Assembly (NCBI GenBank): GCA_034509495.1
Contig: CM067508.1
Coordinates: 22,780,617 to 22,844,616, forward strand
From: Acestrorhynchus altus
Lineage: Eukaryota; Chordata; Actinopteri; Characiformes; Acestrorhynchidae
DNA: 64,000 nucleotides
Direction of reading: 5' to 3'
In this document: one piece after another, positions 13,033-25,759 of the stretch
Position numbering within the stretch: position 1 is the stretch's first letter
How the letters are laid out: the number at the start of each line of letters is the position of its first letter
Program-made: the position numbers and the translations under genes
The notes under the pieces: generated by a model
Seen by the model: only the letters and a program-made list of their open reading frames with translations
Told to the model about the DNA's origin: nothing
Databases searched by the model: none

Positions 13033-13965
13033 GGCTAGTTTATACAATTGTAGAGAATACACATCTACACATTTACAGCATTTCATCATAAAAGGATGCA
13101 TTTTCATTTGTTCAAGTGGTATATTTGACTCTGCACTCATAGCAATAAAATCCTCCAATCCTCCAACTTGTACTTGCATCTGATTATATTGTTATTTGTT
13201 GTTATTTCTATAGTATGTAAGCAAAACTCCCAGATAAAGGGTTGCCTATTTCATAAAAATATCAGATGAAGTGTTCCTTCTTTATATCTGAAATTCACAT
13301 TCATGCCTCAATTCCATCTATGTTCTAGGTATCATAGGACCCTAATTACACAAGGCCAGTTCACCTACCATAAATTTAGCCACAGTGGCTAAAGTATAAT
13401 CAAATCACAGCTTCAGACCTCTGCATCTGTCCAGCACACATATTTGCTGTCCCACCACGCCATTCTTGAAAAATAATGTGATACTGAATTTTACCTGCAC
13501 CATTTTGGGCCACCTTCCCAGACAGGTTTAGCCTGGATCTATGAAATGGCCCTCTCGGTCTCTTCCTGCACTAATACAATTATGTCAATTCAGAACAGGC
13601 TTGCAACCAAGTTGGATCAGGTGTACTAGAGCTGGGGAAACATTAAGATATGCTGGCCAAAGCTACTCGAGGGGTTTACAACCATTAACCATTCTGTCCT
13701 CAGTTCCCCTATATGTGTGGGAGGGTGGTGTTTTCATCATGCAGGCCATCTTAAACTAAGGCCCAGAGGCCCAAAGAGGGCAGGTCAGAGCCAGATGGAG
13801 TGAAGTGGGTCACAATGTTCAGTGTTCACTATATCATTCAGAGAGACACAAGAGGGCTCTTTGGACTATTTGGACCATTTCTACAGTTGTTGTGACAGAG
13901 TGTACAGGGAAGTCTTGGGGAAAAAAAACTAGGGCAGAGGGATTTTATAAGATAATGATAGATTT

Positions 13966-13968
<3 letters not shown>

Positions 13969-14038
<70 letters not shown>
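13969..14038. repeat. (AT)n microsatellite
   Basis: About 70 bp of pure TA, touching the LINE 3' end at 14040; it can form a cruciform. Confidence 0.95.
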
Positions 14039-14039
<1 letters not shown>

Positions 14040-14043
<4 letters not shown>

Positions 14044-14420
14044 TGATCAATTATAGAATATATTAAAAATATTTACAATATAATATGTAGAGTATATGAA
14101 AAGTCCAGTAGGAGGGGTATTGCACATTATTGCACATTATTATTGTGCTTTATTAACTATTGTTGCACATAGTCTGGTTGTTATGTGGTGGTCAGGTTAC
14201 AGGTTACTGGTTACTGCTCCTTCCCATCTTCTTCCCATCCTTCCCATGGAACAGGACACTGGTGACTATGGACTGATAAATCATATTCCTGCAGATATTT
14301 AAGGACTTTAGCTTCCTCACAAAGTACAGTCTGCACTGTCTCTTTCTGTACAGTTGGTCTATGTTACACATCCAGTCCAGCTTACCACAGCCCAATGTAA
14401 TTGTGGGAATCCACAGCATT
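14040..14420 (-). mobile_element. LINE 3' end (RT tail plus 3' UTR)
   Basis: The - strand frame QLYRKRQCRLYFVRKLKSLN with MIYQSIVTSVLFHG is a LINE RT end. The adjoining 14090-14230 matches the reverse complement of 56600-56710, a second copy of the same family. Confidence 0.6.
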
Positions 14421-14429
14421 GTCTCCCTT

Positions 14430-15250
14430 GGTAGTAAATTGAATGCAGTTTTTGTATAAAATAAGATAAATTTTCATTTGAAATCTCAGTTACACTGTAA
14501 ACAATGTAAAACCAGGCAGACTTCAAATGATAAAATAATCTAATCAGTCAAGAAATCTGTAACTATTTTTTCAGTTTGATTAATAATGTAAATTGAGATG
14601 AACCTCAAAACATTTGTGTCCAGGTAAGAATGGAAAGGCAAATTTATTCAGAAATTGATTTTTGTGTAGTGTAATTTCACAACAACTCCTTCCTAATTAC
14701 TCTCAACTTGTCTCAGACTTGGGAGTAATAACACAAAACAAGTCTCTTTCCATTATCTAGACACAGACAATTACAGGAATTTACTTAATTTCATTTGTTT
14801 AGAGCACAGTCCCTTTTCTTGTGACAGATCTCATCATCCACCCAGTGTAATATCAACGAGCAGTACCAAGTTCAAACAAAGCAGTGTAGCATTAGGTAGC
14901 ACCATACATTGTAGACTTCAGCTTCAGGGAGTTCTACTTTACTTGCAAAGGAGGCTTCCAATAGTTAATGTAAAATATGAGTTTATTCCAATTAGTTTTA
15001 GGTCATCCAAAAATGGAATAAACATACCCCATAACAAAACAGTAAGTATTTACATATACATTGTATAGTTATGCCTTCTGCATTAATTAAGTGATGCTTG
15101 ATGCTGCTGCTGCTTCAGCATGTGTCTCAGTGAGCAATTAAAAACAAACCTGACATTCTTGTATTTGTAATTATTGCTTATTAGCTTATAATTAGTTGAT
15201 TCTCCTGTTGATTCTTGAGAATGACAAGCTAGTCAAGTAGAAAACATGAT
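14430..15250. other. Intergenic, nothing recognised
   Basis: AT-rich unique sequence, no repeat family or coding signal seen. The same holds for 15320-15900 and 16510-17230. Confidence 0.5.
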
Positions 15251-15256
15251 GCATAA

Positions 15257-15260
<4 letters not shown>

Positions 15261-15313
<53 letters not shown>
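15261..15313. repeat. (GA)n microsatellite
   Basis: Uninterrupted AG for about 53 bp. Confidence 0.95.
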
Positions 15314-15315
<2 letters not shown>

Positions 15316-15918
15316 ACCCATGCACACACACATTTGCAGGCATGTGTTGGAGCAGGTTGACAGGGGTTGCTTTCCTGTGAATGACTGTGTTAAATAGCAA
15401 GGCCTGTAGTTGGCTAGAATTGCACTCGTTACCCAAACGACTCTTTAAACATTAACGAGAGTGTGCTGCTGGGCCTAGTTGCATAAGTCTGCTCTGAGTG
15501 CTAGAACCAGCCAATTACAGCAGGAGATTAGCCTAATGGATCAGAACCACAATATGTGGATATGTAGTGCTCATCACACCATGGGGAGAAAACTATCTCC
15601 CCCTATATATAACTCATGCTGCACTGAGATCTGTGAGCCTGTCACTACTAAATCAGACTGAGCAAAAAGAAAGCACTCTGTAATGATGCTAAATTGTGCT
15701 TCAATGGAATTTCTTAGTTAGTTGGCCTCTACTCATCTTGTTTGTGTGCTCCTTTGCATGACTAACGAGATAGTGTGCAGTAATCAGTGCACAGGGATGA
15801 AGATATAGAAACAGCCTAAGCTGTGGTCAGTCTGAGCGTGTGCTGGTGTGACACACCAAATTTCATGACCATTTTAAACACAATGGCCAAAATTAAGTGG
15901 CAAAAATTATAGTAATTA

Positions 15919-16500
15919 TTAGTCAGTGAACCTGCAAAGTAGAATTTTAGCAGTTAATATAAATTTCCATTCATCCATCATATTCCAATGATGCCCGAAC
16001 CACCTCTGCTGGCTCCTCTTGACATGGAGGAGCAGTGGCTCTACTGTGAGCCCCTTCAAGAAGACAGAACTCCTCGCCACCCTGCAGAGGAAACTTACTT
16101 TCTGGTCACTTTTGGTCACTACCCAAAATCCATGGCCATAGCTGAGGGTTGGAGCATATATTGACTGATAAATTCTGAGCCTGGCCTCTTGGCTCAGCTC
16201 TCTATTCACCACAAAAGAGCAGCTCAGAGTCAGCAATACTGGAACTACTTCACTGATCTGCCTGTCAACCTCTTGCTCCAACTGTCCCTCACTTGAGAAA
16301 AAACATGAAATACATAAACCGTTCCACTCACTCCTAACCTGGAAAGGGAAGGTTTCTGACCATGGTCTCAAATTTAGAGGTGTTGATTCTCATCCCAGTT
16401 GCTTCAAACACAACCGCAAACTGTTCCAGTGAAAGCAGGAGGTCCTGGTTTGATGAAAGCTAAAAGGACCGCAACATCTGCGAAGCCCAATATCAACTGG
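15919..16500 (-). mobile_element. LINE reverse-transcriptase C-terminal fragment
   Basis: A 150-codon - strand frame contains FFSSEGQLEQEVDRQISEV, NRELSQEARLRIYQSIYAPT, LSYGHGFWVVT and VEPLLLHVKRSQQRWFGHH, the well-known end of fish non-LTR RT ORFs. Upstream (16380-16500) degraded RT sequence continues. No 5' half. Confidence 0.75.
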
Positions 16501-17232
16501 TAACGTCTCATTTTCCCAGCCATGCAAACCAAGCTCCTGGAACTTGCACTGTTCTTCATGTATCTAAGTACCATCTTGTACCATCAGCCAGACTCTTTTC
16601 TACAGTACCCATGCATAGACCTTGCTGGGGAAACTGAGGATTGTAATCACCCCATCTGCCAATCCAGAGGCACCACTCCCAAACTCCAGGATCTAAATAA
16701 ATAATCATAGTAGTGTTTATGGCATAGCGTGTAAATCATTATATTTCGTAGCTATTTTATTATATAACTGGCTATTAGCTCCTATAAGCCTTGATACCCA
16801 TTGTCAAGCACTTGTATCATATTACAAAGCATTTATGTGTTTTCTGAGGTGAGGCTCTCCCCCAGTTTGTTTCAATCAATCCCGGGGGGGGGCAGGCTTT
16901 GTGGTGAACATTAGGGGATTAAGCCCCATAAGCCCTCCCTACGACTGCTCATGTAACAAGTTATACATAATGTACAAATGTATAAGTAATAATGCACTAG
17001 TCCATCCTCTCACATTGCCTTTGTCTCATATCATTGCTGTATCTCTAAAGTTATTTCCACGGTGTATAGAACAGCTACAAAACTATAAATGGACATATAC
17101 ATGCTTTTCCTTTGACAGCGTTGAAATCATATAACGTATAATTTTAATTACACATTAAAAGAATACTCCATAAGCAGAGAAAATTCATTCTATATTTTGT
17201 AATGGTATATAAAATCTAATAAAGCTTCATGT

Positions 17233-17397
17233 CTACTAATAACTAGCTTCCTTTCCTCATTTCACTAACTAAAGATGAACTCATATAGCTAAAGAATAAT
17301 TGCATGAAAAATGCATTATTTTTCATGCAATTATTCTTTAGCTATATGAGTTCATCTTTAGTTAGTGAAATGAGGAAAGGAAGCTAGTTATTAGTAG
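17233..17397. repeat. Perfect palindrome, 80-bp arms, 5-bp loop
   Basis: The arms 17233-17312 and 17318-17397 are exact reverse complements around the loop GCATT at 17313-17317. I checked every base of both arms and found no mismatch. Flanks are AT-rich and do not form a matching target duplication that I can see. Confidence 0.9.
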
Positions 17398-17711
17398 CTT
17401 CCTTAGGAAGTAATACGTACAAGAAATATGTACAAGAAACTGAAGGGGTTATGTAAATTACAGTAATTTATTTGTGGATAACTGAATACATTGACCTATT
17501 CCACATTTATATTTAACTATACTGTAAATGCTTTAAGTAAGTGATATTATTACCCACAACTGGTAATTCACACATAAATTATTGGATCATTCATTACATG
17601 AAAATCACATGCATATTCATAGCACTGGGTTGCTGTGCATTGTAACATTAATGTCTAGTCTATTGTTAAACACATGTATAGTTAATTAAAATAGTTAATT
17701 CAAATGACTTC

Positions 17712-18089
17712 CTATACTATATGGACAAAAGTACTGGGACACCAGCTCATTCATTGTTTCCTTCAAAAAGGGTATTGTTGGAGTAGATGCTTTTACTGTC
17801 CATGGAAGGCGTTGTACGACATGGAGCAATTGCATTCAGAAATAAGAGCATTAGTGAGGTCAGAATGTTGGATGATCATCATCACCTCATCCAAATCCGC
17901 ACTTCATCATAAAAGTACTGGATGGAGCGCCATCATGCCAGAGAACATAGTTATTTTGCTCCACAGCTCAATGCTGAGGGGTTTTATATGCCTCTAGCCC
18001 ACTCCTGGCATTAGGCATGGTGCCCAAAGATGTATCTGATACAGAGACTGCATTTCTTTTGGCTGTAGTTCTCTACAAAGACTAGACAA

Positions 18090-18148
<59 letters not shown>

Positions 18149-18213
18149 CTTAAAGTAGCTGAATGTGTTCATTAAAAAAGGTGTCCGCACACTTTTGGAC
18201 ATATAATGTATAA
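17712..18213 (+). mobile_element. Short-TIR MITE family, near-complete copy
   Basis: Starts ACTATATGGACAAAAGTACT and ends with the inverted form (CACTTTTGGACATATAATGT). The interior carries GGCATTAGGCATGGTGCCCA and a (GT)n tract at 18095-18146. Other copies are at 26512-26932, 52058-52473 and 58622-59393. Confidence 0.65.
18095..18146. repeat. (GT)n microsatellite inside a MITE
   Basis: Fifty-two bases of TG within the 17712-18213 element. Confidence 0.95.
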
Positions 18214-18310
18214 GCAACATCACCTGGCACAAAAAAAAAAAAACAGGATCTGAGCAAGCAGCTCCACCTAGTGACCCACTGTAGATGTGAACAGTCTGCA
18301 GTATGTGACA

Positions 18311-18313
<3 letters not shown>

Positions 18314-18351
<38 letters not shown>
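18314..18351. repeat. (GA)n microsatellite
   Basis: Uninterrupted AG for about 38 bp. Confidence 0.9.
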
Positions 18352-18355
<4 letters not shown>

Positions 18356-18669
18356 ATACAGTGTGAAGAATTTAAACCATTATGTGACAAATTATTTAAA
18401 TTATTTAGAAAAATTCCCCCCCAAATCAGCGGCCTCTCTGACGACCGCAAACTGCCCCTTCTGTTAGATCAGGGACACATCAGTGCTATAAGCACAACAT
18501 GAGGGGCAGTGAGTGAAGACTCACCCAAACACAGTATATACACACTCACATATTCAAATTCATTCCAATTAATTGCGAAATGTTCAGTTTGTTTGTCATG
18601 TATGTGATTTGGCAATGCTACGTAAATATGGTCATGCCAATAAAGCATATTACATTGAATTTAATTGAA

Positions 18670-18670
18670 A

Positions 18671-18739
<69 letters not shown>
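18670..18739. repeat. (GA)n microsatellite
   Basis: About 70 bp of GA with one GACA interruption. Confidence 0.95.
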
Positions 18740-18742
<3 letters not shown>

Positions 18743-19189
18743 ACACATTCATATTGTTTAGATCAGTTTCTTTACAAGATATCAAAACTCTTTCCTGTGG
18801 CCTGCTGAATGGGGACTCATTCCTCGAAAGAGTGAAAATGTGTCTGGCCATGTAAACTCATCCATTACCATGTCTACAGGGGAGCATGCTGCTGGAAGTG
18901 GAGTAAGGGAGAAGGTAGACTAGAGAGAACCACCCTAGGGCAGTGAGAACAGATTGGGGCCCCCTGGACAGACAGCTGAGACTGAGAAACATGAGTCAGA
19001 CATACCAGCTGATAGCAGCAGGGAAATCATGAATATAGTAATGATAGATTGTGTAATTACTGGCATCATTAAAACAAATGATCAAAATGGGCAATGAAAG
19101 ATAGTGATTATGTAGTGGATCAAAATGTATATAATACAATCTAGAATACCTAAAATTACAGGTATTTATATTACTATTTCTATATACTG

Positions 19190-19590
19190 ACTTATACACA
19201 AGGTGGATATATATAGTCAGAGACAGGAGCTCATCTGCACAGGTCATCATCTAGTCCTTCATCAGTGCTCTGTTTGGTGGACTATTCTCAGTCCAGCAGT
19301 GACACTGAGAGGTCTAAAAACTCCAGCGGCACTGCTGTGCCTGATCTACTTGTACCAGCATAGCACACACCACCACACCACCACCATGTCAGTGTCACTG
19401 CAGTGCTGAGTATGACCCACCACCCACATAGTACCTGTTCTGTGGTGGTCCTGGGGGGTCCAGACTACTAAAAAAGAGTTAAAGGAGCCTAACAAAGTAT
19501 GCAGAGAAACAGATAGACAACAGTCTATAATTATAGAAATACAGAGTGCTCCTGTGTGGTCTGTGGAACTGATAAAAATGGACAGTCATA
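19190..19590. repeat. Fish interspersed repeat
   Basis: TCCAGCAGTGACACTGAGAG, CACCACACCACCACCATGTC and GTCAGTGTCACTGCAGTGCT recall a very common fish element; no coding capacity. Family not assigned. Confidence 0.5.
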
Positions 19591-19849
19591 TTGCTGATCG
19601 GTGTACATTTCAGTTTAACTATGAGTGATGAGGGAAAAGTGTGCTGGCATCAAAGAACCTGCTCAAGATTCAAAGCACATCAGTTCCTTGGTAAAATATG
19701 GTGGTGGTGTGTTGTGGCCTGTATGGCTAACACAAGTACAAGGTTCCTTTCTTTTCAGGACATTAGAGATTTTTTCACCATCTAAGTCATATCAAAATCT
19801 TTAAATGATGTTGAGGTCTGGACTTTGAGAATACCAACACACCAAACTT

Positions 19850-20350
19850 GAAATTAACATGAGTTCAAGTGATGACCATAATGTTATATTCCAGTATATT
19901 CAATTTCACTTTGTGCAGGACATCCTGCCGTCACATGTATTGTTTCCACCAGGACTGGCAAATGGCATTTTTCAGCAGGATAATGCTCACCTTCACACAG
20001 TAAGGGTTTCCCAGGAAGGTTGTAACACTTCCTCTCCCTGTCCAGTCAATAGATTTTCACCAATCAGGAATTTTTGGGACCAGCTGGGATGCTACTTATG
20101 AGTGTTCAGGATCTACAAGAGCAGCTGCAACATCTGTGGGAAAATGTGCTGATGGATGCCATACAGAACCTGTATGCTTTCAAGCCCAACTATATCTTGC
20201 ATTATATCTGGAGTAGAGGCAGACCAAAAGGGTACTGCATTCAGTTGTACAGTTTACCCCAGAAAGCTTATCCTCTAATATTCTAATCACATACATATAT
20301 CATTACTGTGTTGACTCATTTAAAGTTTCATTTGAATCCAATAAAGCTAA
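19850..20350 (+). mobile_element. Tc1-like transposase relic, 3' half
   Basis: An 80-codon open frame includes FQQDNAHLHTVRVSQEG and IRNFWDQLGC, matching the D-E/D blocks of Tc1-type transposases (FQQDNARPHTARV...IENFWDQLGR). The upstream half is missing. Confidence 0.65.
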
Positions 20351-20359
20351 TTCTTGGTG

Positions 20360-21334
20360 CATTTCTTTTTGTCATTGAGTCTATGTGGGTTCTGAGAGCT
20401 TTTGCCGGTACAGTTAACAGAGCAGAGCTTATTTATTTCTTTTTTTTTCACAAGCCCTCCATAAAATGAAAAATAACAGGGTGGTAATAAGCTTGTAAAA
20501 CCACTGACCATTTATTTAAGTCTTTTACAATTTATATATCAAAAACAACTTAAAATATCCAATACAAGCATAATTTGAAACAGAAGGTAATATTGTGTTT
20601 TTTGTGAATGTGTTCACTGTTCTTTCATTAAATCTAAGTTGTTGCCTATTGTAAACAATCTATTTATGCAGCAGATAAAATAAGCAGAAAAGGTATTTTT
20701 ACAGAATCATCATTGAATCTCTTTCTAGAAATTAAAGGAAAAATCATTTTTACAAATGATTTTAAATTAACTCAAAGAGGATTTGGTTTATAGAGGAATT
20801 CTAAATATTAAAGCATTTAAATGATTTTACTCAGCAATTCTCTTCATTAAGGTGTCAAGGAGTCAGTAACTCTGTATGACACAATGAAACACACCTCATA
20901 CCAGAGCATTCAATCCAAATAAATGTCTGAACCTGAAGGTCTTGGAGATGCTACCTTAAGCCTTCAGGTAATGCGTGCTGTTCTGTAATTTTTAGCATTT
21001 TAATAACCATTCATTATTTATTTTTTATATCAGCTGCAGTCAGACAATTGTTATAAAGGCTACTATGTTTCATCCCAAAGCTCTGAATTTTCACTCTCTT
21101 GCTCTGTGATCATAAGGGTCACTGATTTTGACAAAAGCATAAAATATGTTCTCAGAATCTAGGACAAGGGCGAGTAAAAGTTTTGCGGAGCCAAAGTATA
21201 TGGTTTCATAGTAACATGAAGGCCATATGTTACTAAACGTTCGTAAAGGTTCTAAAATCATAAAGGAGGTATGCTTTCAAAATATTACCTCAATCAATTA
21301 AGACTTATTTGCTTCTATACTCAAAGTATATATT
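20360..21334. other. Intergenic, nothing recognised
   Basis: AT-rich sequence without coding signal or recognisable element. 21690-22115 and 22215-23050 are similar. Confidence 0.5.
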
Positions 21335-21339
21335 CTCAT

Positions 21340-21682
21340 TGTCATGTCTGCCCTCTGTCAGTCCAGTTTACCTCTGTCTTCCTGTCTTCTTCTTCTTGTT
21401 TCCTCCATGTGCTCCTAAGCACATGGCTTGTTTGTTTTTGTCCTTGTCTCCTCCCTTGCTCCGCCCATTCCCATCTGTGTCTGATTTTTAACCCTGCCCC
21501 CTCGTTATCATATCCCAGGTGTTGTCTATGTCATGTTGTATTTAAGACCCTTTGTCTCAGTCTGTCTTTGTCAGTCCTTTTGTTTCTGTAATGTTTTCTT
21601 TTTTTTTTGCTGTTAGTTCAGTTTGTTTCTTAATTAAATTCTAACCCCAGCATTTGCCTCTACACCCTGCTCGCACCTGATA
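21340..21682 (+). mobile_element. Second solo LTR of the same group
   Basis: Starts TGTCATGTCTGCCC and is flanked by the 5-bp duplication CTCAT (21335-21339 and 21683-21687). The opening half (CTCCCTTGCTCCGCCCATTC, CCCTCGTTATCATATCCCAG) matches 28301-28634 and 12828-13032. The 3' terminus is slightly altered (TGATA in place of TTACA). Confidence 0.7.
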
Positions 21683-22119
21683 CTCATGTTCAATCTCAAG
21701 ACTATTTTATGCATTTTAGATTTACTGTGAGAACTGAACTAAGAAACTGCCCAAGATTCAAAGCACAAATCTTCTGTCAAATCTATCAAATCTGTGTTGT
21801 AGACTGTATAGCTAACTCATTCAGTGATGACATAACTGCTTATGGCAGTAAGTCCATTCATTATGATGTACAGATTCAAACACACAGACTCAAATGCACT
21901 TCATCTTACAACAAAACAATCAGCCCAAGTATACTTCAAAAGCAACAAAGGGGCTTTTCAAAGAAACTGAAACCTTCTTGACAAGCTAAATCTCTCACTT
22001 CATCTTGTACATCACAATATATTTTTAAATATTGTGAAAATGTGACAAATCTAAAATCATTTATAATATAAAAACAGAGGAATTGTCACAAAACAGCTTA
22101 ACAGAGATACATTTCTCAA

Positions 22120-22210
22120 ATGACAATGGCAATGACAAACTCCCTCAGACTAGGAGGAAGAACCCTTGAGAGGAACCAAGTCTCAAAAAGGGAAATCATC
22201 CTCCTCTGGT
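22120..22210. repeat. Fragment of a fish interspersed repeat
   Basis: GGAAGAACCCTTGAGAGGAA followed by CATCCTCCTCTGGTC is a recognisable fish repeat core. Only about 90 bp remains. Confidence 0.4.
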
Positions 22211-23054
22211 CAATAGCACAAAAAATGACACAAAGAACTAAAAGAACTGGACAGAGTAAAATAATGAGGAGCTATAGCTAATGTGAGAGCAGGCCATGAG
22301 CGAGTATGAGAGAATGTGTGAGCATAGGATAAAAGCTCAGTATTAATGTGAGAGGCCATGAAGGCAAAGCAGCCATATGCTCAGCAATGCAAAATCCAGA
22401 GTGGCATGAGTGAGCCAATGTTATGATCCTGAGGAGGACAGCGTCACAGAGGGTAGTGGGGAGCTGGGTCGGTAGCAACAGGACAGATCAGGCAGGACAA
22501 GGCATCTCAGTACATGAGAAAGAAAGACCTAACCACAATGGACACAGATGTCCTCTTTTTTGAAATCCAAAATATGGTCACCCTACCTATGGTTATTCAC
22601 ATCTTATCACAGTTATTGTACTGACTGTTGTGTAGGATCAATAATGAAGCTCTGCAGATATGCCTGTCATATATAATGGATCGTTCCTCAACTTAGAAAC
22701 CATTACACAAGCTATTATGTAATTGGTGGCAGAGTTTTAAGCATTATAGTGAATACAATGGTATAACAAATACAAAAAGAAACACTGCAAGAAATCCCTG
22801 CCATACTAATTTGACACACGAACACTGCACAGCTGTGAAAGGCTGTAGACATTAGTTAAAGTGCAAGCAGGGATGAGGGTCTGAAAAACGGCACTGAGCT
22901 GCCTCAGACATCCTCACACAGAGGCAAATCAAATTAAAATAGGCTCATTATGCAGACTATATTTAAATTAGCTAATGTGAATGAACTTGATCAAAATTCA
23001 GAACCAGTTCCCTGGACATCCCCTACCAATGAATGCAGCTGAGGAACTCTGAAG

Positions 23055-23390
23055 AAAACAGTTGGTCAAGCTGGTTAAACAGGTTCCAGCTTTTTACCAG
23101 CCTAGGTAAAATTTTTTTATTCAAGTTTGATGGTTTAGCTGGTCTCCAAGCATGATTAACCTGACCATGATTGATCATGCTGGTTGACCAGCCAGCATAA
23201 ACAAACTAGTCTACCAGCAAGGTCAAGCTTGCCCAAAATCAGATGCAACATGCACTATGCTGGTCACTAGGTGATAAGGTCTGTTTACACCTGGTTGACC
23301 AGATTTTGTAACCACCCTGACCATCAAAGACCAGCTACAATCTGAAACCAGCTACCAGCAAAAGCAGGTCTTAAGCTAGGTTTTTCATCA
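23055..23390. mobile_element. Palindromic ACCAGC-rich MITE
   Basis: Repeated GCTGGT/ACCAGC units (TGCTGGTTGACCAGCCAGCA near 23188) form a strongly self-complementary block typical of a fish MITE. A second, truncated copy is at 63875-63985. Confidence 0.55.
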
Positions 23391-23817
23391 GGGTAGTTTT
23401 TCATATCTTCTTTTTACAAAGGTCATCAGAGTGGAATTGAGCCAATAACCCTAAAGCCCACTGCGGTTGCCCCTATCACATCTACTAGAAACAATGCCCT
23501 GAGAATGTCTTATCTCATTTTTCACATTCAGTTTTGCTATGACACTCTGTGTCCTGCTTGTAATCTGGGAGTGTTTTTTGAAGCACAAGCACTGACATTT
23601 TAATATGACAGGGTCACCCAGCATCTCTCTAGTCTCACAGAGAGCACTGCATGAACAGTGTTGTAGTTTTAATGTCAAAGAAGATAAGGTCTTTAGTTGA
23701 CCTAACCATGATCCATATACAAACACATTTCATAGCTATTGTTGTGAGATTGGACAAGCTTTAAAGAACATCCCATTTGTCCCTAATGAGAACCTCAGGG
23801 CACTGCTGAGTAAACAT

Positions 23818-24030
23818 ACACTGATCATCCATAACATGGCATCTGAAGGTGTCCTGCAGTATCTGACATCAAGAATAATGTAAGCAGCACAGCCTTAAGA
23901 TCCTTTAAGTAATGTAAGTTGTGAGGTGGGTCCTCCATGGATGGAATTACTGACCCTTGGGTGCCCATGACCCTGTTCTTGGTTGTCCTTTATTGGAGCA
24001 CCATTGGTAAGTTGTGCATCAGTGTTTCAA
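23818..24030 (+). mobile_element. Fragment of the 7180-7490 transposon family
   Basis: CACTGATCATCCATAACATG is a terminus; GGCATCTGAAGGTGTCCTGC and GGTGGGTCCTCCATGGATGG follow, then TTGGGTGCCCATGACCCTGT. Internal deletion. Confidence 0.5.
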
Positions 24031-24114
24031 CTGATTTTACAATCTGAGCTTACTTTATTTATTTGTTTGAATGTTACAAAATAAATCCAAATCAGGCTAT
24101 CCAAGTATCCTGCC

Positions 24115-25759
24115 TACAACACCTGGCAAAAGTTATGGAATCACCACTCTTGGAGGAAGTATTTCAATAGTTTAATTTTGTAGAAAAAAAGTTAATCACA
24201 GAGACATGCCACTTTAAAAAAAATTCAGCCTTCTGGCATTAAGAAACAATAACAAAAGTAAGAAATATAATTGTTGTAGTCAGTCACAATTGTGTTTGTA
24301 GATCAATTCAATGGAAAAAATTATGGAATCACTAAATTCTGAGGAAAATATTATAGAATCACTCAGTCAATTTGTCGTCCTAAAACACCTGCAGCAGATT
24401 AAATCTGCTAATTAGTCTTCAGTTAAGAAAAAGAGTACTCACACCTTGGAGAACTGTTGCACAAAGCAAATTAAAACACTATAATTGTAAAATTATATAA
24501 TTATATATAATTTATATAACTATAATTATACAATTATATTAAAAAGGGAGAGAAGCTTCTTCAAGAAGGTAAATCATCAAGGAATATTGCAAAAGGTTGT
24601 TCCCAGGCAGCTGAGTCTAAAATTTGGAACAGATACAATAAAAATAGGAAGGCTGTTAAAGGGAAGCACACAGGTAGACCAAGCAATACGTTAAAGCATG
24701 CTTTATACATGTCTTCAACAGAAAAAGCACAAAAAAAACAAAACAATGATGGAACAAAACAAATGGTGGAAACTGGAGTCAATATCTGTGCTGGAACTGT
24801 AAGAAATCACCTAAAAGAAATAGTATTTAAATACAGAAAACCCAGTGAAAGCCATCATTAAGATCTGAACAGAAAAGAACAAGGTTACAGTGGGTTAAAG
24901 AAAAGCAATCCTGGACTGTGGATGACTGGATAAAAGTAATCTTCAGTGATGAATCATGAATCTGCATTGGGTTGCATGATACTGGAACCATTGTTCAATG
25001 AAATTTATAAAAATTACTGCCTGAAAAGAACCTGTAAATGTCCACAGTCATTGAGGATCTGGGGCTGCATGTCAGGTAAAGCAGAGGGGAGAGGACAGTC
25101 ATTACATCTGTAATAAGTACCAGAGTCTACATAGAGACGTTTCTTGTTTAATTAGCTGAAAGGATGTTTGGTAATGATGATTTTATTTTTAAAGACGATA
25201 ATGCATCGAGCCAAAAGGCAAAGAATGTGAAAATTTTCACGAAAGAGATAATGTCACTCGCATGGCCTGCAAATAGTCCAGATGTCAGTTGGCAATCTGT
25301 GGTGGAAATTGAAGAACATGGTCAATGACCAGCCACCAATGTGCAAAGCTGATCTGGCAACAGCAATAAGAGACAGTTGGAGACAGCTTTAAGAATATTG
25401 TTTGTCATTGCCTTGTCATTGTAAGTCCATGTCTCAGAGAATTCAAGGTGTTATAAAAGCCAGAGGTGGTGCAACAAGGTACTAATGCTGTAGTGTTTTT
25501 CTCATGAATCTATAATATTTTCCTCAGAATTTAGTGATTCCATTTTTTTTTCTTCTGCTTGATCTAAAAACACAAGTGTGACTGACTACAAATATATATT
25601 TCTCACTTTTGTTGTTTCATAATGCCAGACGGTTGGAAGCTTTTGACTAAAAGATAGTTTTGTGGCATGTCTCTGTCCTTAACTTTTTACTACAAAATTA
25701 TACAATTGAAAAAACTTCCTCCAAGAATGGTGATTTCATTCCATTTGCCAGGGGTTGTA
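24115..25759 (+). mobile_element. Tc1/mariner-type transposon with long inverted repeats, degenerate
   Basis: Both ends start TACAAC[AC]CCTGGCAAA, and the inverted repeats extend about 230 bp with scattered mismatches, flanked by TA as expected for this superfamily. Transposase remnants on the + strand include DDWIKVIFSDES near 24925-24955 (immediately followed by a stop codon) and DNASSQKAKN near 25198 with AWPANSPD near 25262, corresponding to the DDE catalytic blocks. Frameshifts and stops make it inactive. Confidence 0.85.
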
